Notes under the pieces: generated by a model
What the model was told of the DNA's origin: nothing
Databases searched by the model: none
Seen by the model: only the letters and a program-made list of their open reading frames with translations
Part shown: positions 47,941 through 58,726 of the stretch, piece after piece
Numbering within the stretch: position 1 is the first letter of the stretch
Layout: each line of letters opens with the position of its first letter
NCBI GenBank assembly: GCA_963575645.1
Contig: OY754470.1
Span: 27,386,501-27,450,500 of the forward strand
Reading direction: 5' to 3'
Length of the DNA: 64,000 bases
From: Xanthostigma xanthostigma
Taxonomy: Eukaryota; Arthropoda; Insecta; Raphidioptera; Raphidiidae
Translations under genes and position numbers: made by a program

Positions 47941-48795
47941 TTCGAGCATTCAATTATCTCTATGTAAATAAAATGGCAGTGATTGAAGAACATCTACCAA
48001 TCGAATCAACCGTTCTTAAAAGGAGTTCCTTGGAATTCGAGCATTTAATTATCTCCATCTAAATAAAATGGCAGTGATTGAAGAACATCTACCAATCGAA
48101 CCAACCGTTCTTAAAAGGAGTTCCTTGGAATTCGAGCATTTAATTATCTCTATCTAAATAAAATGGCAGTGATTGAAGAACATCTACCAATCGAACCAAC
48201 CGTTCTTAAAAGGAGTTTCTTGGAATTCGAGCATTCAATTATCTCTATCTAAATAAAATGGCAGTGATTGAAGAACATCTACCAATCGAATCAACCGTTC
48301 TTAAAAGGAGTTCCTTGGAATTCGAGCATTCAATTATCTCTATGTAAATAAAATGGCAGTGATTGAAGAACATCTACCAATCGAATCAACCGTTCTTAAA
48401 AGGAGTTCCTTGGAATTCGAGCATTTAATTATCTCTATCTAAATAAAATGGCAGTGATTGAAGAACATCTACCAATCGAACCAACCGTTCTTAAAAGGAG
48501 TTTCTTGGAATTCGAGCATTCAATTATCTCTATCTAAATAAAATGGCAGTGATTGAAGAACATCTACCAATCGAATCAACCGTTCTTAAAAGGAGTTTCT
48601 TGGAATTCGAGCATTCAATTATCTCTATCTAAATAAAATGGCAGTGATTGAAGAACATCTACCAATCGAATCAACCGTTCAAAGGAGTTTCTTGGAATTC
48701 AAGCATTCAATTACCTCTATCTAAATAAAATGGCAGTGATTGAAGAACATCTACCAATCGAATCAACCGTTCTTAAAGGGAGTTCCTTGGAATTA
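47941..48795 (+). repeat. Nine-copy 95-bp tandem repeat
   Basis: Unit starts at 47941, 48036, 48131, 48226, 48321, 48416, 48511, 48606 and about 48698; the eighth has a 3-nt deletion. Each unit contains AATAAAATGGCAGTGATTGA and a 29-codon frame MAVIEEHLPIEPTVLKRS... ending TAA. Since 95 is not a multiple of three, the array is not one protein. Variant positions group units 1 and 5, and units 3 and 6, hinting at higher-order copying. Confidence 0.95.
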
Positions 48796-48897
48796 TACCT
48801 CTTCGATTCGCCATCGTTTGGGTGCAAATCGCTATTTTCGCTCACTGCTAGTAACCGTTTTGTAATAGCGCAATAATATATGGTCCAGGTTACAGGT

Positions 48898-49392
48898 AGT
48901 TAGGGACCTGACGCGAAAAAAACATGTACGTTCTAATCTTCTGCCGCTTGGATTCATTTTAAGATAGGGGAGATAAAAAATTTCAAAGGTTGTAAAAAAG
49001 GGTTAAAATTTAAAAAAATTCTGCCGCTTCGTTTTTAGGTTCTGTAAGAGCCGAATGACCTGGAAATATCATCGGCAGAAATTGTTGGCCAATTGCACTC
49101 TCCTCAAGCCACTCTTAAGAAAGTAGATTTATGATCATAAATCCACTTTCTTGATATTTCCAGGTTATTCGGCTCTAACAGAACCCAAAAACGAAGCGGA
49201 AGAAATTTTTAAAAATTTTAACCCATTTTTACCACCTTTGAAATTTTTTATCCTCCCTAATCTTAAAATGGATCCAGATTCCGCCTATACTTATATCATA
49301 TAAGAAAAAATGCTCTAAGTTACTTGAATAGCTTATGACGTACCAAGCGGCAGAAGGCTGGGGTGACATGGTTTTTTTGCGCTTTAGTAACT
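48898..49392. repeat. Fold-back repeat around TTCTGCCGCTT
   Basis: Left CTTCTGCCGCTTGGATTCAT...TTCGTTTTTAGGTTCTGT...GAAAGTAGATTTATGATC is mirrored on the right to AAGCGGCAGAAGGCTGG. The centre is near 49133 with almost no loop (TTATGATCATAA). Confidence 0.75.
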
Positions 49393-49624
49393 GAAAGAAT
49401 TATGTAAATCGTTTTAGTAGTTCTCAAAGTTTGAAATGATGCGTAAATACATCTTCCGTCTTTTTTTATCACGTCTATATAATAGTAATTTGCATCTGCA
49501 CGACACTGGATCAGGCTGCTAGGTCCAGTTTCATCCAGGTACAAATCTCTATTTTGGTTCACTGTTCATCCTCCTTTTGTAGTAGCGTAATGGTATATAT
49601 CCTATGTATTTGTCACTGAATAAA

Positions 49625-50178
49625 TCTATACTACTATGATAAAGCTGGAGACTTTATTTTTTTCAACGATAGTTAGTCTCATGAAATACTAATCCGATCT
49701 GAAAAAATCTTTTGCATTAGATAATCCGTTTATTCTGGAAGACTCTAGTACCTAGAGTTATGAAGTCATAGTACCAGAATAAATGAGTTATCTAATGGAA
49801 AAGAATTTTTCAAATCGGATTAGTAATAAAGCTGGAGAGTTTGTTTGTTTGAATGCGTTAATCTCAATAAATACTAATCCGATTTAAAAAAATCTTTTTG
49901 CAGTAGACAGCCCATTCATTCCGAAAATATTCTAGGTAATATAACTTCATGCTATGACCTTAAGTAGTGGGGATTAGCGATCGCCGAGCACCAAACATTA
50001 CCGAGAAGGACCGAACTGTAAATGTTCAGGTCAACACGTGTGGTCGGCTCGTTATACAAGAGTTGTGCTTCAGAAAACTAATTTTTGTATATGTTTTGGG
50101 TTAACTTAATTGAAGAATTTTATGCGTTTCCTGAATTGGCACTATACAAATCCAGGCGAAGCCGGACCGGACCGCTAG
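49625..50178 (+). mobile_element. Helitron, non-autonomous, with internal duplication
   Basis: Starts TCTATACTACTATGATAAAG and ends GGACCGGACCGCTAG. An inner block (49710-49830) is an inverted repeat, and a second AATAAAGCTGGAGAGTTTG start occurs at 49825. Confidence 0.7.
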
Positions 50179-50179
50179 T

Positions 50180-51815
50180 ATAACTGCCGTTAAAGATTTT
50201 TGGAAAAACTAACATAATTTCGAATAGCCCTTTATATGAGAACGTAAGCACACTGTTTTTGTTTTTGTGTACCAACACAATTTCTACTTCTCTAGCATCA
50301 ACTGTATTTGATTACATTACACTATTATTGATATTGATTTGTTCTCAAAATAGGGGAACTGCTGGATTCTGTAGTATTTTATGTTAAGAAAATTTTAAAA
50401 GGAGTGCATTATGTCGCTTATTTTTGTTGATTTTTTTTTAATATATAAAGTAAAGTTGAATTTTGATATGTATACTTGTGTTGTTCTCATTGGAAGGTTG
50501 CTTTGATTCAAGAAGCAGTGACAATACTGCTTTGATCTTTTTTAAAATATTAAAGTTGAAAATGAGAAGCTGGGAAAATTTACAAGCATCACTTTATTGC
50601 GAACCGTACCGACACATGAGTTTTAAATTAAATTTTTTACAGGGTCGGTTAAGAATGCCAAAGACTTGGTCAAGTATATTGTTTAAATCGAAATTATTTA
50701 AAGTCAGAAGAAAACATCCCACAGCGAACACATTTTGTATACATCTCTTGGTAATTTTTTTTAAATGTCTCGACGTTTTATTGTCAACCTTTAGTTATAA
50801 ATGTCTGAATATACGTGAATTTGCTTATTTTCAATCCAGTATCTTGTTTCCTAGATACGCAACTGTTGCCTAATTTAAGGTAGTTTGGTAGCCAAATAAC
50901 TTAAACTTGACCCTACATTTTTTTATATTTATTCAAAAGATTATAAATAAAGACACCTACAGAAAAAGATTAAGATTTTTTTACCACACCGTTTAAGAGA
51001 TATATTAATTAAAGTTATGCAAAAATACACGAGCCGTTATGAGTGTCCTTGTTCAATAACTCCGGAAATTGACTGTTTGTAAAAAATTGACAAACTTGAC
51101 CCCACAAAAAAAACTTTTTAATGGATAGAACGATGTCTGAAATACACACTGCAAAAATTTTAGAATAATTTACGACGTACTTTTGATTTTATTAATTTTT
51201 TAATACTGAAATGTGGCTTCTATCTCTGTTGTTTATCTCTGTTGTTGTAGTGACAGTGACTAGTGACAGCTGAGTACTAATCAATTAATATTTTATTAAT
51301 TACATTACTATAATTATTAAATTATAATTCGCATTGAATTAAATCAAATAAATTTTTATGTGAATTTCTATTAATTATTATAACACGATTTGGGTAATTA
51401 TTTGAGAAAAAATAGTATATTACACATCTAGGGAAGTAAGGTAAGAAATGTCTGAGATTCCCGTGGTGTGTATACTATTTTTTTGCTCGACGTAGGCAGG
51501 AAGAGGCAACTTCGTTTAGTGCAGCGGGACGAAAGAGAATAGGAATTTGTGATCAATTTCAACTAGGTGTATACCATACCGAAGCGTCATCTATAAACAT
51601 CTAATAAAACAGCTGCGTTCGACAGTAAACTCTTTTATTGATAGAAACTGGCAAGCTGCCAAAGCGTGTGTATATGAAATAATTGTCATTCATTAATTAT
51701 TATTATTGTAACAAAGTGAGTATTAGAATTTTGCAGTTTTGTGTTGTCGATTTGCTTAATAATTTTTTATAGATTTCAATAAACTCTCTCGTACTATCAA
51801 ATTATGAATATTGAA
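50180..51815. other. Stretch with no recognised gene
   Basis: Holds the longest open frame of the window (50463-50873, 136 codons), which is AT-biased, resembles no family I know, and has no splice or promoter support. Otherwise AT-rich intron. Confidence 0.3.
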
Positions 51816-51819
51816 TAGA

Positions 51820-51965
51820 CTAGCTGTTGCCCGCGACTTCGTCCGCAAGAGTTTTATTTTTTTTTCGCAGAACTCTAATTCTTATTCTAAAATAAAAATA
51901 CTTCTTATAACATCAGCTATTTGCCAGTGAAAGTCCCGTCAAAATCGGCCCAGTCGTTTAAGAGA
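51820..51965 (-). mobile_element. Helitron 3'-end fragment
   Basis: CTAG at 51820-51823 followed by CTGTTGCCCGCGACTTCGTC, the most common lepidopteran Helitron terminus read backwards, then GTCAAAATCGGCCCAGTCG. Confidence 0.55.
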
Positions 51966-52153
51966 TTATCCGAAACAAACATATAGACAAAAATTTTAAA
52001 AATTGTTTTTTTATTATAAGTACTGCATATACTTTCATATAAAAAGCTGTTTTTTTGACATTACAAACAGACACTTCAATTTTGTTTATTTATCTAATTT
52101 AATTTCAAAATCATAATGATTTGCTTTTTTTTACAAATTTTAATATAGGAATA

Positions 52154-52193
52154 ATCCTGCCCAACTTGGCTGAAGCCAGTGCTAGGGCAGGAT
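52154..52193 (-). repeat. LINE 3'-UTR hairpin, variant copy
   Basis: ATCCTGCCC and GGGCAGGAT pair around a loop close to that of the hairpins at 35319 and 55632. The stem bases differ but still pair. Rest of the LINE not identified. Confidence 0.5.
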
Positions 52194-53223
52194 ATATGTT
52201 TGGACGTGTGAGTAAAACATTAAAAAAATATAAAATAAAAAACATAGATTCTGTAGACACTTACGGCAGTACGATCACGTGTTATGTGGATGAATTTATG
52301 ACCAATGATATAACGGATAGGCTAAGAACGTTTTAAGTTCGTCTATTTGTATTGTTATTAACTCCATTCAAAATATCACATTACAAATACGTGAATCGAG
52401 ATCTCTATTTCAGAACAGTTCCAAGAAAATTGTTTACTTTAAACTCGTACTTGTTAACAAAAGAATTGAACCGGATACGAGTTATATGAACTGACCGGTG
52501 ACCAGAATAAACAGAGTGTAAAAATGTAATAAAAGCATTACATTACAATATTCTTCGTTCATTTGAAAACTTTTTAAAGAACTACTATTTACGTTTCCAA
52601 GAAAACCGGAGTTAGTTTTTTCGTGCGAACTAATAGAAAGCTTTAACACTCGATTAGTACTAAAGATAGGTTCAGACGATGCCGTAGTTCAAAAGTAAAG
52701 TACAAAGTAAAATAGTTCAGTAGGTAGTATTGGGGAACATAATTATTGTCAAATATCACAGACTGTAGGTATATATTAGACTGTATAAATATAATAGACT
52801 ATTATTTTTTTAAGTGACCACCAAAATTTTATTCTAAATGACAAAAAAAGAGTTTGTAGATGTTTCAGATCTTACATAATATTAATATTAAGAGGTGCCT
52901 CATCACGATTTTCTATTCGCACTTAAATAACATTGAAAAAAATCTTTTTAACTTTGGAATTTTTTAATGTCAAAGGATTGCCGTTTCCACAAAACTAATA
53001 CATATTTTTGTAGGAAATTGAATGCTCTATAAAAAACGCCACTGTATTTTTTTATAAATCTACTCTTTCAAAAGTTATAACCGCGGTTAAAGTTGTGTTT
53101 CACGAATTTTCTACTTTTTCCGTTAAAGTATATATTAAACTTAAAGTAAAATTTTTTTAGGACCTTTTTGAAAAATTTGCTTTTAATCGTTTTTAAGTGA
53201 TTATAAACATGGAAATATCAATA

Positions 53224-53299
53224 TTTTCCATTGAAAATCATGCATTTATAATTTTAAAGTTAACTTTAAAACTATAAATGCATGATTTTCAATGGAAAA
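53224..53299. repeat. 76-bp near-perfect palindrome
   Basis: Centred on AAAGTTAACTTT at 53256-53267, arms reading TTTTCCATTGAAAATCATGC and its complement, with one mismatch and no loop. About 350 bp upstream of exon 2. Confidence 0.8.
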
Positions 53300-53650
53300 A
53301 ATAGACCATAGTAGGCGAAGCAGGATGTTTTTTTTTTCTTCTAAATAAAATGAAACAATCCATAAGCAAACCGAAATCTATTTATGTATAATATGTATAA
53401 TGATTTTTAATAAAACAAGGAAATGTTAAATAATAAACTATAACTAATTTGGTTATATTTTGTTAAAAATGAAAACGATTAAATATGACTTTCTGTTTAA
53501 CGGTCCCGTTGAAACAGTCTATAGTCTTTATAAACAAATGATTGATTCTAAAAATAAAGTTTTTAACGATTTGTGATAAATCAACGGATATACTCGTAAC
53601 TATCGCTTGATTAAAAGAGCTTTTTAATAATAAAACGTTTTAACTAACAG

Positions 53651-53858
53651 GTAGCGTGGGTCCGCGTCGACACGCAAACCATACTGTCGATTCATCACAA
53701 CGTGATAACGCAGAACCCGCGAATCACGCTTTCCTACAACGATCACAGGTCCTGGTACCTGCACATCCGTGACGTCCAGGAGTCAGACCGCGGCTGGTAC
53801 ATGTGCCAAGTCAACACAGACCCTATGAGAAGTCGCAAGGGTTATTTACAAGTTGTTG
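53651..53858 (+). CDS. DIP/lachesin-family Ig protein, rest of Ig domain 1
   Basis: Acceptor TAACTAACAG|GTAGCG, donor GTTG|GTAAGT. The frame starts VAWVRVDTQTILSIHHNVIT, giving the core Ig tryptophan. It continues with NPRITLSYNDHRSWYLHI and ESDRGWYMCQVNTDPM, including the D-x-G-x-Y-x-C motif and second Ig1 cysteine. These phrases are diagnostic of DIP/lachesin-like proteins. 208 nt: 69 codons plus one base, matching the start phase of the next exon. Confidence 0.95.
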
Positions 53859-53929
53859 GTAAGTACAAATCATTCAATAAAACCACTTATCCAAGTTTCA
53901 ACATTTCGGTCAAGAAAAACAGTGTAAAC

Positions 53930-54569
53930 TCTATATATATAGCTGAACTCAAAGGACTGTGCACTTTGTGGCGTTATTGAGAGTTGCTGTTAAACAGAGA
54001 GAAGAAATAATCCATTAATATTTTTTTCCAAATCTTCGAACTTGGGTTTCTTTAATTTTTTAGAAGTTTTTCCATCCTCTTCTGCTTCTAGAATTTTTTC
54101 TTTGTTCTTCCAAATTGTCGATAGGGTCGAGCGACTGAATCCAAAGCATCTTCCATCATCACTTATCTTTTCTCCCGCCTTTATTGCGCGTATTTATAAC
54201 ACTTTTTCGTCAATACACAATTTTCTTTTACTCGCCATGTTCAGTTTGCTAGTTTGTAGGCAACTAAGAATATTATAACTTATCGATAAGCAGCTGAGTT
54301 AAACATATGAAAGATAATCCCAACAAACAAGAGAATGATTTTCTTAAAATCTTCGGTACACATGATGCCGACAACAAAGCAACAAAATAATAAACGAGTA
54401 CTGTTTATTGCTTAATGATGACGTATTGTTGTCGTTATTTAGAGTGCGTGTGTCGTTATTTAGATTGTATCATTGTATGAGCAACAAGGTAAACCAACTA
54501 GAGTTAAGTAATTTTGATGTTTTAAGAAGTTTGTCGTTATATCGAGTGACGTTAAATGGAGTTTACACT
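53930..54569 (-). mobile_element. pogo-like transposon with decayed transposase N-terminus
   Basis: TIR CAGTGTAAACTCTATATATA and its complement ending at 54569. On the minus strand (about 54240-54015) the frame reads MASKRKLCIDEKVL, a stop, then IRAIKAGEKISDDGRCFGFS and STIWKNKEKILEAEEDG. This is the CENP-B-type helix-turn-helix that opens pogo/Tigger transposases. The stop and missing DDE domain make it dead. It starts 71 bp after the exon-2 donor. Confidence 0.8.
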
Positions 54570-54599
54570 GTATATCAAATTTTAGTATGCCTATGTTAG

Positions 54600-55297
54600 C
54601 TTTAGATAGATTTTTTGTTAAAAAAATATCAATTTATTATCAATTTTGTAGCAAAAGTTATGAGTAATTTCAAAATTAAAATAATACATAGTATTTTCCA
54701 AACCCCATTCTTATATCCTTTATTTGAATTAGAAAAAATATTTTAGTTTGAGAATTATAAACTTTATTACAAAAATATTTTGTTTAATGTTTCGCTTATG
54801 TAGAGGGTTTTTTAAGTCTCAATAAACATTTTTTTATGAGATTAATCAAATAATCGATAAGTTGGGGTGAGTTTAAGGTAATCAATTTCTAATGCTTTGG
54901 AGGAACAACAACAATGAGTGCTTTTATCATCACAAATAAAGCTTTCTAAAAACAAGTTTAAAGAATCGAGTATAGATCCATGAACTGAACTTTTATTTTT
55001 AGTTTCGGTTTGACAATAAAAAAATAATTTTAAATAATAAATTTTTATGTTCGAAAGAGGTTCTTTCACGATAGAAACTTCGATGTTCTAGAACTAAAGT
55101 TTGCAGCTAGTCAATTAAAAGTTAGGAACAATAGTCTCTGTTCAACTAATTAAAAATAAAATATCAAGAAGTTTCAGACTTGCGTTCACTGCACCATGGC
55201 TCATTACTTTTTGCGCTTTAAAATGGTCGAAGTTTCTTTTAATAGTTGTTAATATGTGTGAATTACTTTGAATGACAATAGTTTTTTTTTGTTTCAG
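54600..55297. other. DIP-family intron 2, remainder
   Basis: AT-rich, no further element recognised; ends with the acceptor TTTTTTTTTGTTTCAG. Confidence 0.6.
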
Positions 55298-55453
55298 TGC
55301 CACCTAGCATAGTAGACAAGGACACCAGTACAGACATGGTGGTGCTGGAGTCAACCAATGTTAGTCTTACATGTAAGGCGACGGGATACCCGGAGCCCTA
55401 CGTCATGTGGAGACGGGAAGATGGGGAAGACATCCGGTACAACGGTGAAAATG
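55298..55453 (+). CDS. DIP/lachesin-family Ig protein, first half of Ig domain 2
   Basis: Acceptor GTTTCAG|TGCCACC, donor AAAATG|GTGAGT. With the last base of exon 2 it reads VPPSIVDKDTSTDMVVLEST, NVSLTCKATGYPEPYVMWRR, EDGEDIRYNGEN. It holds the first Ig2 cysteine (LTCKATG), the tryptophan (VMW) and a glycosylation site (NVS). The VPP start after the first domain is usual for this family. 156 nt keeps the frame. Confidence 0.95.
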
Positions 55454-55549
55454 GTGAGTTCATTACATTCTTTCATTTCTGACACATTTCTGAAACAAAA
55501 CCTATTGAAAACATCACTTATCACTATTCGTGTTATAAACTAATCTCGA

Positions 55550-56287
55550 ATATAATAATAATAATAATAATAATACATTTATTCCCAAAAAATATATTAC
55601 ACAATGTATTTATACAATTAAATTGTGAAATTAACCTATCCAACTTGGCAGAGCCAGTGCTAGGATAGGTTAATACTGATAGTACTACTAATAATAATTG
55701 TGTAGGGTGTTGTCTTTCGTGTGTTGGTGTGTGTGGCTGGGTTTATTGGTGCATGTGTTTAGTGTTATACGGTGTGCATGTATTTGTGGGGGGGAATGTT
55801 TGTGAATTTGTGTGTGATTGTCTGTATGGTAACTATTTCGATGAATGTAGTTATAGATATGTATAAATAAGAAGAAAACAAAAACAAAGAAAGAATGAAA
55901 GAATAGTGACGATTGAGATAATGAAGAAGCATATAATAAGTGAGTAGTGAGAATCAAGGAGCGTCAAGCGAGAAGCAACGAGAGCCTATCATATTCTTAG
56001 ATTAGAATATGGTAGGCTCTCCTTGCTTCATCGGTTACTAGCCATTTGGTCAAACACCTATTGAACCTTTTTATGTTATGCTTCACAGACCTAATTTCGC
56101 TGGGAATGTGGTTGTATATTTTTGGGGCTAGGTAGATCATATGTCTCTGGCCAAAGGTCTTCGACATTTTCGGTAGTTGTTCATAGTTTTGAATCTGAGA
56201 TCTAGTATCATGAGGATGGGATAATGGATTTTGTAAAGATGGAGTTCGATGATATAGGTTTAATATGGATTTTATGTATAGCTGTAT
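55550..56287 (-). mobile_element. CR1/Kiri-like LINE, 3' fragment (second copy)
   Basis: Sister of 35247-36055 in the same orientation. Minus-strand protein text includes SHPHDTRSQIQNYEQLP and KTFGQRHMIYLAPKIY. It starts with an (AAT)n tail (plus-strand 55550-55582), has the 3' hairpin at 55632-55672 and a GTGTGTG-rich stretch. Its 5' side stops where the inverted-repeat element 56290-56457 begins. It lies in intron 3, antisense to the DIP-family gene. Confidence 0.75.
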
Positions 56288-56289
56288 AC

Positions 56290-56457
56290 AAGGCTTGTTC
56301 TAAGCAGCAGAGAACGGTAACAGAACAGTCACAGTCTTGTTACTGCGAAAGACTGTCTTGCGCACTAGCTCAAAAATCGATATAAACAGTTTCATTTTAG
56401 CTAGTGCGCAAGACGGTGACGGTTCTGTTACCGTTCCTTGACTTTTGGAACATACCT
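56290..56457. mobile_element. Inverted-repeat MITE at the LINE junction
   Basis: AACGGTAACAGAAC and GTTCTGTTACCGTT, plus TCTTGCGCACTAGCT and AGCTAGTGCGCAAGA, form nested inverted arms around a ~28-nt loop. It joins directly to the truncated end of the LINE. Confidence 0.6.
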
Positions 56458-56807
56458 ACAGTGTGACAATAATATCTTACCGGCGCATTTGTACAACTGT
56501 TTTTCAATAAATTATTCATTGTTATTTATTAGTCTGAAACTATGATGTTTTAATTTAAAAATTGATACTTATAATTTTTATATTATGTAATAACAATTTT
56601 CATTACGATTTGTACGTAAGGGTTATATAAATACACAAATAGATAGTGTTAAAACATTAATATAATTAAATATTATTTTCATAAAATTGAAATATTAGAA
56701 TGACTATTTCATTTATTCTCCAATACAGATTAGCGAAAGTGACTTTCGGTATATACAGAATAATATAACTGAAAGGTTTTGAAATTGACTGAGACAATTT
56801 GTTACAG

Positions 56808-56936
56808 TAAACGTTGTGGATGGAGAGGTGCTGTTCATCACCAAAGTGAGTCGACTGCACATGGGTTCATATCTCTGTATAGCATCGAATGGCGTACCAC
56901 CATCGACAAGCAGAAAAATACAATTAAGAGTCCAAT
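56808..56936 (+). CDS. DIP/lachesin-family Ig protein, second half of Ig domain 2
   Basis: Acceptor TTTGTTACAG|TAAACG, donor CCAAT|GTAAGT. Frame after the shared base: VNVVDGEVLFITKVSRLHMG, SYLCIASNGVPPSTSRK, IQLRVQ. It contains the G-x-Y-x-C cysteine motif (GSYLC) and ASNGVPP, both standard for Ig2 of DIP/lachesin proteins. The last base (T) would begin the next codon (usually F of FPP). The Ig3 exon was not found before 64000. Confidence 0.95.
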
Positions 56937-57079
56937 GTAAGTGGCATAAAAATATTATACTTAGCTTTATTTTACTAAATCCAGTGAATGAAGTGTGTCA
57001 CTATAAAATAACAAACGCTCGAAATATTACAATTATTATTGTAATTAATTGGTACCTATTAATAATTACTGGTTACTAT

Positions 57080-58281
57080 TAGTGATGTGCCGGATCGTTA
57101 AAAATGTATATTCGCGGATACGGATCTGAATACGGATATTTGGTTTCAAGATCCGCGGATACGGATACGGATTTTAACTTTCTTAGAGTACGCGGCGCTA
57201 AATATTGCACATCGACCTTTGGAAAGAGACTATCTGTTATGGGAAAAAGTTATTGACCTCTTTAAGAGTTAACTCTCATGACAGATTGTCTCTTTCCAAA
57301 GATCGATGTGCAATATCTCATTATAAAGAGTTATATACTATTGATATGGTACTCACTACGATAAATGTTTGCAATATAAAGGTGCCAAATACGATTTCAA
57401 AAAAATAAAAAATAATCTGAATGGAATTTAACAGTTTTTCATTATTATACCTAATCACCTATATACAGTTTGTCCACGGGAGTTCTTTACAAATGGAATT
57501 TTTTTTTGTTAATTATAGAAGCAAAAATTTTTTTTTGTGGAAAAGTTCTGCTTCGTCCAAAACCTCTAAAACACCAAAGAAAATTTTCTTCGGCCTAAAG
57601 TTATACGAGGGAAATCAAAAAGTTTTATTTGACTAAAAATAAAAATTATCTGTGATATTCAAGATTTTCGTACAATTAGTTACATAATCAAATTTAATTC
57701 AAAATAATAACATAACTAACTTCTAAGTAATTATTTTTTCATAATTATAAATCAGAATTCAACATATCCTTCATCTCTCTCCATACAAAGAACGGTTCTC
57801 CTTCCAAAATCCGTCACTGACTCACTGAATTTCGAATCATTGTAGAAGGAATTTGATGGATTTTTTCGGTGATAATCCTTTCCAATTGATCAATATCTTG
57901 AAAAGGTCTTTCAGAGTACACCATTTACTTTAGATAGTCCCAGAGAAAATAATCTAGGGGTGTCAAATCGGGTGATCTGGCTTTAGTAAAATAAACCTTT
58001 TTGATTTTCCTCGTATAACTTTAGGCCGACAAAAATTTTCTTTTGTGTTTTAGAGGTTTTGGACGAAGCAGAACTTTTCCACAGAAAAAAATGTTTGCTC
58101 CAATAATTAATAAAAAAAAAATCCATTTGTAAAGAACTTGCGTGGACACGCTGTATATAAAATTTCATCTATGAATTGAAAACTAATAAGGTAAAAGATC
58201 CGCCCGAAAACTAACGGATACGGATACGGATCTTTCTTCTCCCTCGGATATCCGCGGATACGGATATCCGGCACATCACTA
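57080..58281. mobile_element. hAT-like element with perfect 8-bp duplication
   Basis: 1202 bp, ends TAGTGATGTGCCGGAT and ATCCGGCACATCACTA, flanked by GTTACTAT (57072-57079, 58282-58289). Subterminal GCGGATACGGAT motifs repeat at both ends. The middle holds a mariner-like element (57466-58153). Confidence 0.9.
57466..58153 (-). mobile_element. Mariner-like element with decayed transposase C-terminus
   Basis: 688 bp, ends CAGTTTGTCCACGGGAGTTC and GAACTTGCGTGGACACGCTG, flanked by TA. On the minus strand (about 57990-57745) it reads ARSPDLTPLDYFLWDYLK, a stop, then MVYSERPFQDIDQLERI. SPDLTPLDYFLW surrounds the last catalytic residue of IS630/Tc1/mariner DDE transposases. Two stops and loss of the N-terminus make it inactive. 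Nested in the hAT element. Confidence 0.8.
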
Positions 58282-58450
58282 GTTACTATTAACTATAACT
58301 ATAAATCAAAGACACGAAGTCTCTTAAAGTGGCCATAAACGGTACATGTACCCTTGTACCTAAGCAAATGATGACCAAAACAACAAATTGATTTTGATTA
58401 CATTATCAAACCTCTATTGGAAATTATGAATAAATACCGATAAATGTAAT

Positions 58451-58726
58451 AAATAAAATTATCGACCAATTTTTCGGACAAATATATTAACAAAAAATAT
58501 GTAAATTCAATACATTAACGTTTCGGTCCAAATTTGGATTTTCCTCAGAACTGATCTAAAAAATATATAAAAAAAAATAATTATTAGTTTCTAATCAGTT
58601 TTTAATAAAATTCGCTTAAAGTTTTTTTAATATCGAAATATTGAAACGTTAATGTATTGAATTTATATATTTTTTGTTAACATATTATTTGTCTGAAAAA
58701 TTGGTCGTTAATTTTATTTATTGAAA
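58451..58726. repeat. Fold-back pair of PLE 3' termini
   Basis: The left, minus-strand part has a full terminus with a hammerhead-like CTGAGGA...GAAACGTT (near 58556-58517). The right, plus-strand part starts again at GAAACGTTAATG (about 58643) and repeats the outer end. Both 3' ends point outward, as at 16690-16990 and in the palindrome. Confidence 0.65.

Larger units (their letters stand above)
17773..53650 (+). other. DIP-family intron 1, about 35.9 kb, GC-AG type
   Basis: Starts GCAAGT and ends TTTTAACTAACAG. The rest of the donor (AAG|GCAAGT) matches the strong consensus usually seen with GC donors. The intron is filled with the mobile elements listed separately. I saw no other Ig exon inside it. 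Confidence 0.8.

Noticed and set aside
47941..48795. CRISPR array or repeat-protein gene
   Set aside because: Units are contiguous without spacers, and 95 bp is not divisible by three with a stop in each unit. It is a minisatellite.
50463..50873. Longest ORF of the window (136 codons)
   Set aside because: AT-biased composition, no recognisable motif, no splice or promoter context, and located in deep intron full of repeats. A chance ORF is the simpler reading.
52121..52336. 71-codon ORF over the third LINE hairpin
   Set aside because: It overlaps a LINE 3'-UTR-like structure and runs in no known protein frame.
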